A DNA stretch of 64,000 nucleotides, taken from contig PNKZ01000014.1 in the NCBI GenBank assembly GCA_013822735.1, forward strand, positions 1 to 64,000, read 5' to 3'. The notes below the pieces were generated by a model that saw only the letters and a list, made by a program, of their open reading frames with translations, was not told the origin of the DNA and did no database searches. Numbering within the stretch: the stretch's first letter is position 1; the number at the start of each line of letters is the position of its first letter. The position numbers and the translations under genes were made by a program. This DNA comes from Pirellula sp. (lineage in GTDB: Bacteria; Planctomycetota; Planctomycetia; Pirellulales; PNKZ01). Shown here in pieces: positions 35,300 to 46,300 of the stretch.

Positions 35300-35493
35300 C
35301 TCCTCTCCCACTGGGAGAGGATGCCCGCAGGGCAGGTGAGGGTCGCGCGGCAGTACGCTGGATGACGGGGTTCGGACGATGCGGCGTGAGTTTCCGATCT
35401 ACAAACTCGCCGTCGAGTTGTCCGCGCAGCCAAGCGTTCTGCGGCGCGGCCCTCATCCGGCCTTCGGCCACCTTCTCCCAGTGGGAGAAGGGT
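35300..35493. repeat. ~194-bp imperfect palindrome, copy D
   Basis: Full unit, same orientation as A-C, filling the gap between the convergent DUF1559-like and lysC genes. It may act as a bidirectional terminator. Confidence 0.9.
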
Positions 35494-35513
35494 GAGACAG
35501 GAGACGGGTGAAC

Positions 35514-37313
35514 TTACCGCAGGGTGTCGGCGAATGCCTTTTGCAGGGCGTCGAGCGCGGCGGGGCCCTTCGCGCCGTCGACGACGACGTTCACGCGGAC
35601 TTCGCTGGTGTTGATCATCTCGACGTTGATGCCCGCCTCGGCCAAGGCGCGGAACATGCGAATGGCCACGCCGGTGTGGCTCCGCATGCCGATGCCGGAC
35701 ACGGAGAGCTTCGCGACCTTCGGAGCGCTGGAGACCGGGCCGCAGGAGAACTGTTTTACAAGGTCTTCGGCCGTCCTCAGGGCCTTCGGTAGATCGCCGC
35801 GCGGCACCGTGAGGCTCAGGTTTGCCTTGCCGCCGCGGCCGAAGCTTTGCACGATCATGTCGACGAAGATGCCGTCTTTCGCGATGCGCTCGAAGACTTG
35901 CGCCGCGATGCCCGGCGTGTCGGGGACGCCGGAGATCGTGAGTCGGGCCTGCGTGTCGTCGAGCGCGATGTCGTCGATCGTCAGGTCTTCCATGCCCGCC
36001 ACGTTTTGCAAGCGAGCCACGACTTCGGCCGCCTCGCTGGGCGCGGCGGTGGGATGCGATCCGCCGGCGGCTCCCGCGCTGCCGGAGCGGGCGTCGGCCG
36101 GGGCCTTCTGCAAATCGAACGCTTGGTGCACGGTGCGGAGCGCCGCGGCTCCTTGCTCGCGATCGACCAAGACCGAGATTTTGATTTCGCTCGTGGTGAT
36201 CATCTGAATGTTGATGCCCGCATCCGCGAGACTGCGGAACATCTTTTGGGCGACGCCGGTTTGCGAAGCCATCCCCTGCCCCACGACGGAAGCCTTGGAA
36301 ACGTTTTCGTCGCTGGTGAAACCTTCGGCGCCGAGTTCGGCGACCGCTTCTTGCACGGCCTTGAGCGTTTGCGGGAGATCGTCGCGCACGACGGTGAACG
36401 AGATGTCGGCTTTGCCGTCGGCGGCGACGTTCTGCACGATCATGTCGACCGTGACGTTCTTGGCCGCGATCTTCGAGAACACGGCGAAGCTCGAGCCGGG
36501 AACGTCGGGGACGCCGAGAATGGTGATACGGGCTTCGTTCTTCACGAGCGTGGCGCCGCACACCGCTTGGTTCGGGGCTTCCCCTTCGGCGACGATCATT
36601 GTGCCGGGAATATCGGTGAAGCTGGAGCGTACGTGAATCGGCACGTCGAACTTCTTGCCGAACTCGATCGACCGGCTGTGCATGACGCCCGCCCCGAGGC
36701 TGGCGAGCTCGAGCATTTCGTCGTAGCTGATTTGCTTGACGCGGCGAGCCTCGGGCAGCAGCCGAGGGTCGGTCGTGTAGACGCCGTCAACGTCGGTGTA
36801 GATTTCGCAGGCGTCGGCTCCGAGCACCGCGGCCAACGCGACGGCCGTCGTGTCGCTGCCGCCCCGACCGAGCGTGGTGATGTTGAAGTTTTCGTCGATC
36901 CCTTGAAAGCCGGCGGCGATGACGATGTTGCCGGCGTCGAGGGCCTTCTTCAGCCGATCGGAGCGAATTTTGTTGATGCGGGCCTTGCCGTGGACGCTCG
37001 ACGTTTCAATGCCCATCTGCGCGCCGGTCATGCTTACGGCGCTGTGCCCGAGCGCGTGCACGGCCATCGCCATGAGCGCGACGCTTACTTGTTCGCCGGT
37101 CGAGAGGAGCATGTCCATCTCGCGGGCCGGCGGGTTATCGGAAATGGCCTTCGCGAGGTCGATCAGGTCGTCGGTGCTGTCGCCCATGGCGCTGACCACG
37201 GTGACGACTTGGTTCCCTTCCTGCTGGGCGCGAATCGCCTTACGGGCCGCGGCGAGAATTTTTTGGGTATCGGCGACGCTGGAGCCGCCGAACTTCTGCA
37301 CGATGAGAGGCAT
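35514..37313 (-). CDS. lysC: Aspartate kinase with four ACT domains
   Basis: This enzyme phosphorylates aspartate, the first step toward lysine, threonine and methionine. The kinase domain (about 1-245) shows VQKFGGSSV, TLGRGGSDTTAVALAA and YTDVDGVYTTDP. Unlike typical LysC proteins (about 400 residues, two ACT domains), this 599-residue form has two ACT pairs (about 265-410 and 440-595), joined by a short Ala/Ser/Pro linker. The pairs share RITILGVPDVPGSSF- and RLTISGVPDTPGIAA-type strands, as from an internal duplication. ACT domains bind amino acids and give feedback control. It is the last gene of the hom operon. Confidence 0.95.
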   Translation of the reverse strand: MPLIVQKFGGSSVADTQKILAAARKAIRAQQEGNQVVTVVSAMGDSTDDLIDLAKAISDNPPAREMDMLLSTGEQVSVALMAMAVHALGHSAVSMTGAQMGIETSSVHGKARINKIRSDRLKKALDAGNIVIAAGFQGIDENFNITTLGRGGSDTTAVALAAVLGADACEIYTDVDGVYTTDPRLLPEARRVKQISYDEMLELASLGAGVMHSRSIEFGKKFDVPIHVRSSFTDIPGTMIVAEGEAPNQAVCGATLVKNEARITILGVPDVPGSSFAVFSKIAAKNVTVDMIVQNVAADGKADISFTVVRDDLPQTLKAVQEAVAELGAEGFTSDENVSKASVVGQGMASQTGVAQKMFRSLADAGINIQMITTSEIKISVLVDREQGAAALRTVHQAFDLQKAPADARSGSAGAAGGSHPTAAPSEAAEVVARLQNVAGMEDLTIDDIALDDTQARLTISGVPDTPGIAAQVFERIAKDGIFVDMIVQSFGRGGKANLSLTVPRGDLPKALRTAEDLVKQFSCGPVSSAPKVAKLSVSGIGMRSHTGVAIRMFRALAEAGINVEMINTSEVRVNVVVDGAKGPAALDALQKAFADTLR

Positions 37314-37361
37314 TGCTGTGAAGACGGGTTAGGAGGTGCTTAGTATTGGGTCGACGGGCGA

Positions 37362-38564
37362 CTAACCGAGAAAGTAGCTCATCATCTTGTAGCCTTCGTC
37401 AAAGGCCACGGGCGACGCGGCGGCGGTTACTTCGTCGTAGGTCGTCGCACTATCGGGCTTAATGCCGGCGCCGCAGATCGCCAACGGCACGATGCCGTGG
37501 CTATGCGTTTTGGTGCGGAGCGGCGTCGGGTGATCGGGGGAGATGAGAATGCGGAAATCGCCCCGCTTCTTCAACTCGGCGAGCAACGGGCCGACGATCT
37601 TGGAATCGATCTCTTCGAGCGCCTTAATCTTGGCGTCGCAGCGCCCTTCGTGCGACGCTTCGTCGGTCGCCTCGACATGGACGCAGACGACGTCGACGTC
37701 GTCGAGCGCTTCGATGGCGTAGCGTCCCTTAGCGGCGTAATCGGTGTCGAGGTAGCCGGTGGCGCCGGGCACTTCGATGCGCTTCCACCCGACAAGCGCC
37801 GCGAGGCCGCGCAGCAAGTCGACCGCCGTGATCATCGCGCCGGTCTTGCCGTATTTTTCTTGAAACGATTGCAACGCCGGAGCACGCCCTTGGCCCCAGA
37901 GCCAGATGTTGGTCGCCGGAAGTTTGCCGGCGGCTTTGCGCGCCTTGTTCACGGGATGGTCGGCGAACAGTTCGACGCTGTCGGTCATGAGTTGCACGAG
38001 CAACGCGCCGCCGGGGCCGCGCGGGTAATCGTCGAGCACCGATTTGTCGGTGAGATCGTGCGGCGGCGTGGCGCGGGTGTCGTTCGAGAAAGGAACCGGT
38101 TCGCCGGGGCCCGGCCGCATGATGAGCAGGTTGCGATAGCTCACGCCCGGCACGAATTGCATCCGCGGGCCGCCGAGCTTTTCCTGGGCCGTCGCGAGCA
38201 GGCTCGTCGCTTCTTCCGTCGAGATGTGACCGGCAGTGAAGCTCTTCATCGTCTGATCTTCGACGGTGACGAGGTTGCAGCGCACGGCCCAATCGTCGGC
38301 GGCGAGCGGGATGCCCTGCGCGGCGGCCTCGAGCGGGGCCCGACCGGTGAAATGTTCCAACGGGTTGTAACCGAGCAAGCTCAGGTTGGCGACGTCGGAC
38401 CCGGCGGGCAACGACAGCGGCACGTTGTTGGCGCGTCCGACGATGCCGGCCGCCACGACGGCGTCCATGTTCGGCACGTGGGCGGCCTCGAGCGGCGTGC
38501 GTCCGCCGAGCGACTCTTGCGGTTCGTCGGCACAACCGTCGGGGATGACGATGACGTATTTCAT
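37362..38564 (-). CDS. ApgM-like phosphoglycerate mutase homologue, proposed homoserine kinase
   Basis: The 400-residue protein belongs to the alkaline-phosphatase-superfamily 2,3-bisphosphoglycerate-independent phosphoglycerate mutases of archaeal type (VIPDGCADEP, SDVANLSLLGYNP with the phosphate-accepting Ser, RTKTHSHGIVPLAI near the end). A subgroup of this family has been proposed to be a homoserine kinase because its genes sit with threonine genes. Here it lies between hom (54 bp upstream) and lysC (48 bp downstream), which fits that role better than glycolysis. No classical thrB is in the window. Confidence 0.85.
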   Translation of the reverse strand: MKYVIVIPDGCADEPQESLGGRTPLEAAHVPNMDAVVAAGIVGRANNVPLSLPAGSDVANLSLLGYNPLEHFTGRAPLEAAAQGIPLAADDWAVRCNLVTVEDQTMKSFTAGHISTEEATSLLATAQEKLGGPRMQFVPGVSYRNLLIMRPGPGEPVPFSNDTRATPPHDLTDKSVLDDYPRGPGGALLVQLMTDSVELFADHPVNKARKAAGKLPATNIWLWGQGRAPALQSFQEKYGKTGAMITAVDLLRGLAALVGWKRIEVPGATGYLDTDYAAKGRYAIEALDDVDVVCVHVEATDEASHEGRCDAKIKALEEIDSKIVGPLLAELKKRGDFRILISPDHPTPLRTKTHSHGIVPLAICGAGIKPDSATTYDEVTAAASPVAFDEGYKMMSYFLG

Positions 38565-38618
38565 GGGGCGCTGGTGGTTCTGAGTTCGTGGTGCTTTGTT
38601 TTGAAAAGCGCGGCGACG

Positions 38619-39917
38619 TTAGCCGCGGATGCCCATGCGTACGGCGCCGGGTCGCACGCAGGCGAGGCGTTCGAGTTCGGCCATGGCTTTGCGCGTGGCG
38701 CCTTCTGTGGTTTGATGCGTGATGATCACGAGCGGCACCAAGCCTGCGGCGCCGCGCTTCGACTCGTGCTGAATCACCGAAGCGATCGAGATCCCCAAGC
38801 GGCCGAGCACGCCGGTGATTTCCGCCATCACGCCGGGGCGATCTTCCACATGGAATCGCAGATAGTAGCGGCCGGTCGAATCGCTGAAATCGAGCGGAGC
38901 CACGCGGGCCTCGCGCTTCGACCAGAGTTCCAACGTGCGGAACGTGATGGCCGTGCGGCCGACGACGATGTCGATCAGATCCGCGACCACGGCGGATGCG
39001 GTCGGCATTTGGCCGGCGCCTAGTCCATGGAAGAAGAGCGGCCCCACGGCGTCGCCCACCACGCTTACGGCATTGAACGCGCCGCGGACTTCCGCCAGCG
39101 GCGTGCCCGACTTGACGAGCGTCGGCGAGACGTGCATCTCGAGCGCATCACCGACGAGTTGCGCGACCGCCAGCAGCTTGATGCGGTAGCCGAGCTCGCG
39201 GGCGTAGGTAATGTCTTCGACTTCCAACGTGTCGATGCCGCGACGCGGAATATCGCTCCACTTCACGCGACTACCGAACGCGAGGTGCGCGAGGATCGCG
39301 AGCTTTTGCGCCGTGTCGCTGCCGTCGACGTCCATGGTCGGGTCGGCCTCGGCAAACCCGAGCTTCTGGGCTTCGGCGAGCGCCTCGGCGTAGTCGGCCC
39401 CCTGCTCGTCCATCTGCGTGAGGATGTAGTTGCAGGTGCCGTTGAGAATGCCGGTGAGCGATTCGACCTGATTGGCCGACAAACATTGGCTGATATTCGC
39501 AATGATCGGAATACCGCCGGCAACCGAGGCTTCAAAGGCGATCGAGCGCCCAAGCTCGCGAGCCCGATCAAAGAGCTCCGGACCATGTTCGGCGAGCAGC
39601 GCCTTATTGGCGGTCGCCACGTCTTTGCCGCTTTCCAGCAGCTTGAGCATGATGGTGCGGGCCGGCTCCAAACCGCCGACGAGATGTGCGACGGCCTTGA
39701 TCTCGGGATCGTCCATGATGCGCCGCAGGTCGTCGGAAACGACGCCCTTGGGCAGCGTGCAATCGCGCGGCTTTTTGACGTCCTGCACCACCACTTGCTC
39801 GACCCAAAGCGTGCGGCCGGCATGCCGCGCGGTGCGGTCGCCGTGATCGAGCAGCAACTTCGCGACGCCCGACCCGACCGTACCGAGCCCGACGATGCCG
39901 ACTTTGGTTTTTTCCAT
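38619..39917 (-). CDS. hom: Homoserine dehydrogenase
   Basis: The 432-residue enzyme reduces aspartate semialdehyde to homoserine with NAD(P)H. It has the nucleotide-binding start VGIVGLGTVGSGVAKLL, the catalytic-domain motifs EASVAGGIPI, GILNGTCNYIL and EADPTMDVDGSDTAQKL, and a C-terminal ACT domain (about 345-432; YYLRFHVEDRPGVMAEI) for feedback by threonine. It is the first gene of the hom / ApgM-like / lysC operon. Confidence 0.95.
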   Translation of the reverse strand: MEKTKVGIVGLGTVGSGVAKLLLDHGDRTARHAGRTLWVEQVVVQDVKKPRDCTLPKGVVSDDLRRIMDDPEIKAVAHLVGGLEPARTIMLKLLESGKDVATANKALLAEHGPELFDRARELGRSIAFEASVAGGIPIIANISQCLSANQVESLTGILNGTCNYILTQMDEQGADYAEALAEAQKLGFAEADPTMDVDGSDTAQKLAILAHLAFGSRVKWSDIPRRGIDTLEVEDITYARELGYRIKLLAVAQLVGDALEMHVSPTLVKSGTPLAEVRGAFNAVSVVGDAVGPLFFHGLGAGQMPTASAVVADLIDIVVGRTAITFRTLELWSKREARVAPLDFSDSTGRYYLRFHVEDRPGVMAEITGVLGRLGISIASVIQHESKRGAAGLVPLVIITHQTTEGATRKAMAELERLACVRPGAVRMGIRG

Positions 39918-40110
39918 AACTGAAAGAAGCGTGCTAAGGCGTCTGAGCGAGTCGGCCGAGAAGTGAATAATCCGTCAATCGTAAGTGGCCCGTCGGGAGT
40001 TCGTCAACGGGCACGCCCGACCCGCCTTGACCAGTTGCCGAGGGCCGTTAAACTGGTTGTTTCGCCATTTCCGCGAGATTCGAAACGGAATCATCGTGCG
40101 ATATGCGGGC

Positions 40111-40184
40111 GGCGGGGTAGCTCAGTTGGTTAGAGTACCGGATTCATAATCCGGCTGTCACGGGTTCGAGTCCCGTCCCCGCTA
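40111..40184 (+). tRNA. Elongator tRNA-Met (CAT)
   Basis: The 74-nt cloverleaf has a CAT anticodon (TTCATAA loop in a CCGGA/TCCGG stem), D-loop AGTTGGTTA and T-arm GGGTTCGAGTCCC. The acceptor GGCGGGG pairs with CCCCGCT. This fits elongator tRNA-Met better than tRNA-Ile(CAT), though lysidine modification cannot be excluded. The 3' CCA is not encoded. Confidence 0.9.
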
Positions 40185-40309
40185 CTTAGAAGCTTAGCGG
40201 CATATTGCCGCACACTATTGCACAAGCCCGCACGTTCATCGGCGTTGCGGGCTTCTTCTTGCGCGGAAGTCGGGCCGGCCGCGCGACGTTCGGCTCGCAC
40301 TTCGATCAC

Positions 40310-43300
40310 CTACTTCGTGCCCGTCGCGACAGGCTGCGGCGTCTTCGCCTTGGCCGGATCGTCCCACTTGATCTTGCAGTTGGGCAGGGCTTTTTGCAGG
40401 GCGGCGATACTCGACGGTGGCACGTTGATGTAGTAGAGCTCTAGATTTTCGAGGGTTTTACAATCCTCTAAGGGAGTCAGATTATCGATCTTCGTCAACT
40501 GAATGCTCAAGTTTCGTAGTGGCATGCCCCGGAGCGACGACAAGTTACGAATCCTCGTCTCTCGAAGATCCAGTATTTCTAACGGCATTTCTTGGAAAGG
40601 TGTGAGATCGGATATTTTTGTGTACGAGCCATTGAACTGGCGCAACTGCAATCCTTGCAGAGGTGAAATGTCGGACAACTTGCTGATGGTCGGACTCGAA
40701 CTCCAGCAACTGAGATTTTTCAGGCCGGAGAAAGCTCTTACTGGTGAGATGTCTTGAACGTGATCGCATTGAACCCAAACGGCGACGACCCCGCCATTCT
40801 CGATCCGAGGATTCTTGCCGCCGTAGGGATTCTGAATTGCCCCATCAAACCCCGGATTCAACTCCATCAGTTTCTTGCTGACAGCTTCGATTTGCCGCTC
40901 GGCACTCATCGTCTGCACATCCTTCATCCACTGCGGGAAAGCGGGGTCGTGCATGAAGAGTTTGGCGGATGCGGACGGGGAGGCGGTATTCAATGAGCCG
41001 TCCAGCGGCGTTAGCTGCGGATCGATCATCGCCAGAGCGCTCGCCGTGGTAACCCTCAGTGCATCCACGACGATCTTCAATTCCCGAACTCCGCGCACGT
41101 CCACCACTAACGGAAAGCCGGCCTCCTTAACCGTCGTGAGGTTAACGCTTCGGATTAGCGATCGATCATCGCCAACAACCTCGATAAATAACGGAGCGCT
41201 CCGGTTGTGACCGCAGCGAACAGTCGCTTTGAACGACGTATAGCGACCTCCTAGGTCATACACGATACGGCCTACATCCTCCTCGCGAGGATGCAGAATC
41301 AAGCCATGCGCAGGCGGTTCCCCTGTCCCGCGAAACACCCCCTCTTTCCACGCTTTCACAAAAGGTTGCGTTCCTGCCCAAGCAAGGAACGACCCGTAGC
41401 TGGATGTCTCGGCCAGATCGTCGAGATAGATGACTTCTTGAGCGACGGCGGGCTGCGGCGTGACGCTCGCCGTGCTTGACGAAACTCCTAACGCGCCAAG
41501 GACAGGGCGAAAGCCACGGTGGTAGAAGCGGATCGACGGGGCGGTGTGGTGCCGGTACGACGACCGGCTGCTGGCGGGCATGCTGTCCCAACCGCCGCCC
41601 CGATTCACCCGGACCGAGACCCCACTGGGACCGGTGGGATCGTCCTGCGGCGAATTCTGGTACCACGTGACGTAGTACCAGTCTTGGCACCACTCCCACA
41701 CGTTGCCGTGCAGGTCGTACAAACCAAATGGATTGGCCGGAAGCGAACCGACCGCGTGAGGCCGACCACCTGCGTTCTTGTTCGACCAACCGTACTTGTC
41801 CAACTCTTTCCAGTCATCGCCGAACGAATACTGCGTGGGCGTGCCAGCCCGACACGCATATTCCCATTCTGCCTCGGTCGGGAGCCGGTAGCCATTCGCC
41901 TTCGGTAGCAGCGTCCAATTATCGGCATCGCGTTGGTAGTAAGGTTCCAGCTTCTCCTGTTCGCTCAGCCAATTGCAAAAAGCCACGGCGTCGTTCCAGC
42001 TGACTTGCGTCACCGGTGAATCATCGGTGACAGGTTGGCCAGGAGTACGCCAATTCAGCTTCAGGCTGTCGGGGTTCACTTCTTCCAGTTTGACCGTGCC
42101 TGAATTGCCGCCGAATTCTTCGGCCTGCGTCTTGTACTTCGCTTGCTCGACGAACTTGGCAAACTGCCCGATCGTCACCTCGTGGGCTGCAAGACGAAAC
42201 GGTTTGGTGATCCGTACAGTATGCTGCGGGCGTTCGGTTTGAATCCGTTTCACGGCGTTTTCGTCAAGCTTTGCTTCTTCCGCGATCTTCAACGCCAGCT
42301 TGATATCTTCGTCGGAACTTCCCATCAGGAATTCACCGGGCGGGATCAGCGTCATTTGCATGCCGACGCTGTTCGGCTTGACGACTTCGGTGCCCAGATG
42401 CTTGGCCCAGGCTTGTTGATGGGCCTTGGCTTGAGCGGCGTCGAAGGGGGCGACGGCGAGGGGCGGTTGCGGGCCGGAGGGCTTGGCCACCGGCGGCGGC
42501 GTTACGACGGGCGGCGTGGAAGTGGTGACGCTCGCCGTCGCTGACGGGGCTCCTACCGAACTAAGGGCAGGACGAAAGCCACGGTGGTTGCCGCGGTGCG
42601 ACGGGGTGAGGCCGTTGGAGATGCCCCGGGACGACGACCGGCTGTTGCCGGGCATGTTGGACCAACTGCCGCCCCGAAACACCCGGTTCGAGGCCCTGCT
42701 AGGACCAAGGGGATCGTCCTGCGGCGATTCCTCGTACCACTTGCCGTCGTACCAGTCTTGGCACCACTCCCACACGTTGCCGTGCATGTCGTACAGTCCA
42801 AACGGATTGGCCGAAAGCAAACCGACCGCGTGAGGCCCATTGCCCGCGTTCTTGTTCGACCAACCGAATTTGTCGTGCTCTTTCCAATCATCGCCAAACC
42901 AGAACTGCGTCGCGGTTCCAGCCCGGCACGCATATTCCCATTCCGCTTCCGTCGGGAGCCGATACCCGTTCGCTTTCGGCAGCAGCGTCCAAGTGTCGCC
43001 ATCGCGTTGGTAGCAGGGTGTTAGCTGCTCCTGAACGCTCAGCCAGTTGCAGAATTCCACCGTATCGTTCCAACTGACTTGCGTCACCGGCGAATCATCC
43101 GTGACCGATTGGCCAGGGGTACGCCAGGTCAACTTCAGACTGTCGGGCTTCACTTCTTCCGACTTGACCGTGTATGAATTGCCCCCAAACTCTTCGGCCT
43201 GCGTCTTGTACTTTGCTTGCTCGACGAACTTGGCGAACTGGCCGATCGTGACTTCGTGGGCCGCTAGCCGAAACGGCTGCGTGATTCGTACCGTATGCTG

Positions 43301-46300
43301 CGGGCGTTCCTCTTGGATTCGCTTCACAGTAGCTTCGTCAAGTTTCGTCACTTCTGCGATTTTCAACGCCAACGCAATGTCCGCGTCCGAACTCCCCATC
43401 TGGAACTCACCGGGCGGGATCAACGTCATTTGCATGCCGATGCTATTCGGCTTGACGACTTCGGTGCCCAGATGCTTGGCCCAGGCTTGTTGATGGGCCT
43501 TGGCTTGAGCGGCGTCGAAGGGGGCTTTGGCGAGGGGAGGGATGGGGCCGACTGGTGTCGCCGTCGGCGGCGGTATTTCGACGGGCCTGGTAGAAGGCGA
43601 GACGCTCGTCAATGAAGTCGAAAGCCTCGCATGAGCTAAGGCGACATGACTCGCGAACGTTCGTTTGCGGGCGTCAATGACGAGCTTGAGTTCTTTCACT
43701 CCGCGCACGTCGGCCGTCAATGCGGCGCCGTCCGCCTTCACCGTCGTCAGATCGACGCTGCGGGCGAGAGAGCGCCCGTCGCCGATGAGTTCGACGTAAA
43801 GAGGCTCTTGGCGATCGCTGGCACAGTGCGCAACTGCTTCGAACGACGTATAGCGCCCGCCTAAATCGTAGGTCAGGCGAGCTTCATCATCTTTCTTGGG
43901 ATGGAAGATCAAGCCGTGGGCTGGTGGAGTTTCCGGTCGCTTTACGGCCGACTGCCATTCATTCGCGAACTGTTCCGTTCCGGCCTTTTGCAGGAGAAGC
44001 CCGTGGAACGAAGTCTCCTTCAATTCATCGAGATAGACGCCGGCGAAGTTAGGAGCGAGCGAGGATTTCGATGTTGAGGCGGTAGCGGCGACCGGAGTCT
44101 TCGGCACCCGGCGGATCAGGCGGATCTCGCCGGCTCCTTCCTCTTGTTCGCTCGCAGAGCGATTGTCTAAATACAGCGTTGCGCCGTCGGGCGTGAGCCA
44201 ACACTTATGTGTCTTCAAACTTGGCGGTAAGGAAACCGGACGCAGATCGTAAGCCCCGTGGGCATCCGGCGCGGCCAAGAATAGCTCTTGGTTGCGACTG
44301 AGCAAGATCGTCTTGTTATCGCCAAGAATCTGAGCCGCTCGCTCATCTTTCACGCTGTTGACGTTGCTTCCCAGACTGACCGGAGTTCCCCAGCCGGCTT
44401 GGAGATCGGCACGATGAGAGATCCAAAGGTCGATGCCGCCAAGGCTACCAGGGCGATTGGAAGCGCCGAACACCAGCGTCAAGCCGTCGGGCGAGATCAC
44501 AGGCACATCTTCGCTCTCCAAGGTATTCAAAGTCGCTAGCGGCGTGACCGGGCCCCAAGGCGTATCCCGACTTGTGCGAGTGCGGACGACGAGTTCACGA
44601 TTCGTCTTACCATCCGCTCGCTTGGCTCCCTCGCTTTTTGAAAACAGCATGAGCCCGGCCGAATCAAGCGAGGGATAATCTTGATTGCTGTCGGACAGTT
44701 GTTTCACCGCACTCCAAGGTTCCGTGATGGTTTGTCGGCGGTACTCATACAGCCCGGTCCGCTTATCGCCCGTACCAAAAGAATTCAGTGCGATCAGGCA
44801 GAGTTGATCGTCGCTAAGCGTCGGCGCTACGTTCCAATTGCCGGCGTTGACCACGGGCCCGAGCGATTCCGGCGCGCTCCACTCGTAGTCGTCCGAGAGG
44901 AGCCGTTCGATTTGGGAGAGGCTGCGGGTTGGGGGCTGGAGGCCAGTTGCCTGCGGCGATGCGGGCACGGCAATTGGCAGCACCACGCGGCCGAATCCGC
45001 AGAAGGCATGCTTAGTCTTGTTGTACCGCCCACCGTCGCTTGGAAGGCGTGCGAAACTGTTGATGACGTTGCGATCCGATCCGCCGCCGGCGAACTGGGA
45101 GCCGCCGCGCTGAATACGGTAGGTACCCGTGTCCTGTCGGGGATCGTCGCGAACGGCTAGTACCGCGGGGGAGTACGGCGTTCGTTCGCAGGCATCCCAG
45201 CACCATTCGCTCACACCGCCATACAGACCGACGAGGCCGAAGGGATTGGGTAAGGAGAACTTCTCCATAAAATCCTTGCCGACGCCGTCGTGGCCGAAGT
45301 GCCAGAGCGTGTCGGTTCCTGCGCGGCAGGCGAATTCCCATTGGGCCTCGGTCGGCAGACGGTAGCCGTCGGCATCGTCGATCGGCGTGACTTGCTCCCC
45401 TTCGATCCGATACGCGGGCCGCATTCCTTCACGCTCGCTCAGTTTGTTGCAAAAGGCAATCGCGTCGGGCCACGCCACATGACTTTGGAGCGGCTTGTTC
45501 GGTTCTTGTTCCATCTCGGGTCGCAGTTGCCCGACAACGTCGCGAAAGCGGCCCGCCGTCAATTCTTCGACTTCCAGATAAAACGGCCGCGTGATCCGCA
45601 CCGGATGCGCCGGTCGGCAGCGGGCGAAACCTGCGTCCAGTCCTTTAGGCGGCGCGATGATCCGCGTCAGCTCTTCGTCGGTGAACTCGGGGCCGAGGCC
45701 CATTTGGAACTCGCCCGGCGGAATGAGCCGGAACTTCATGCCCAGGCCGTTCGTGAACTCGACCGGCACGCCGAGATACTTGGCCCACGCTTCTTGATGC
45801 TTCGTCGCCGTTGCCGCATCGAACGGAAACACGGCGAGCGGCGGGGCGTCCGCCGCGGATGAATTCAAATTGGAGATCTGAGATTTCGAATCCGCAACCG
45901 GCGTCAGCCGCGGATCAATCCAGAGCACGTTCCCAATTTGTGTGGAATTCTCCGTTCGTAAGCGAAGCGACAACTCTCGTACGCCCCGAACGTCCACATC
46001 GATTTGTGCGCCCGACGGCTTGAGAGGAACGAGGTCGTCTGATTTCCAGAGCAACTTCCCATCGCCCCACACTTCGGCAAAGATCGGAGGTCTTCGCGTG
46101 GGACGACAAAGTACGGTCGCTTGAAATCGTGCGTAGGTTCCGGCAATCTCATAGTCGACGTGTGCTTGGTGCTTGTCCGTCGCCAATTCCGGCAAGGGAT
46201 GAAACGCTAGCGAATGCTTCGTCGGCTCGAAGCCGAAATTGGCGATCAACTCGTTGAAATCGGCGGAATTCTTGCCGGCCTTCTTCGGCGGCATCCGAGC

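Noticed and set aside
35167-37343. Long frames on both strands over lysC
   Set aside because: They share the region with the aspartate kinase in other frames; very Arg-rich or Asp/Gly-rich, with no recognisable domain.
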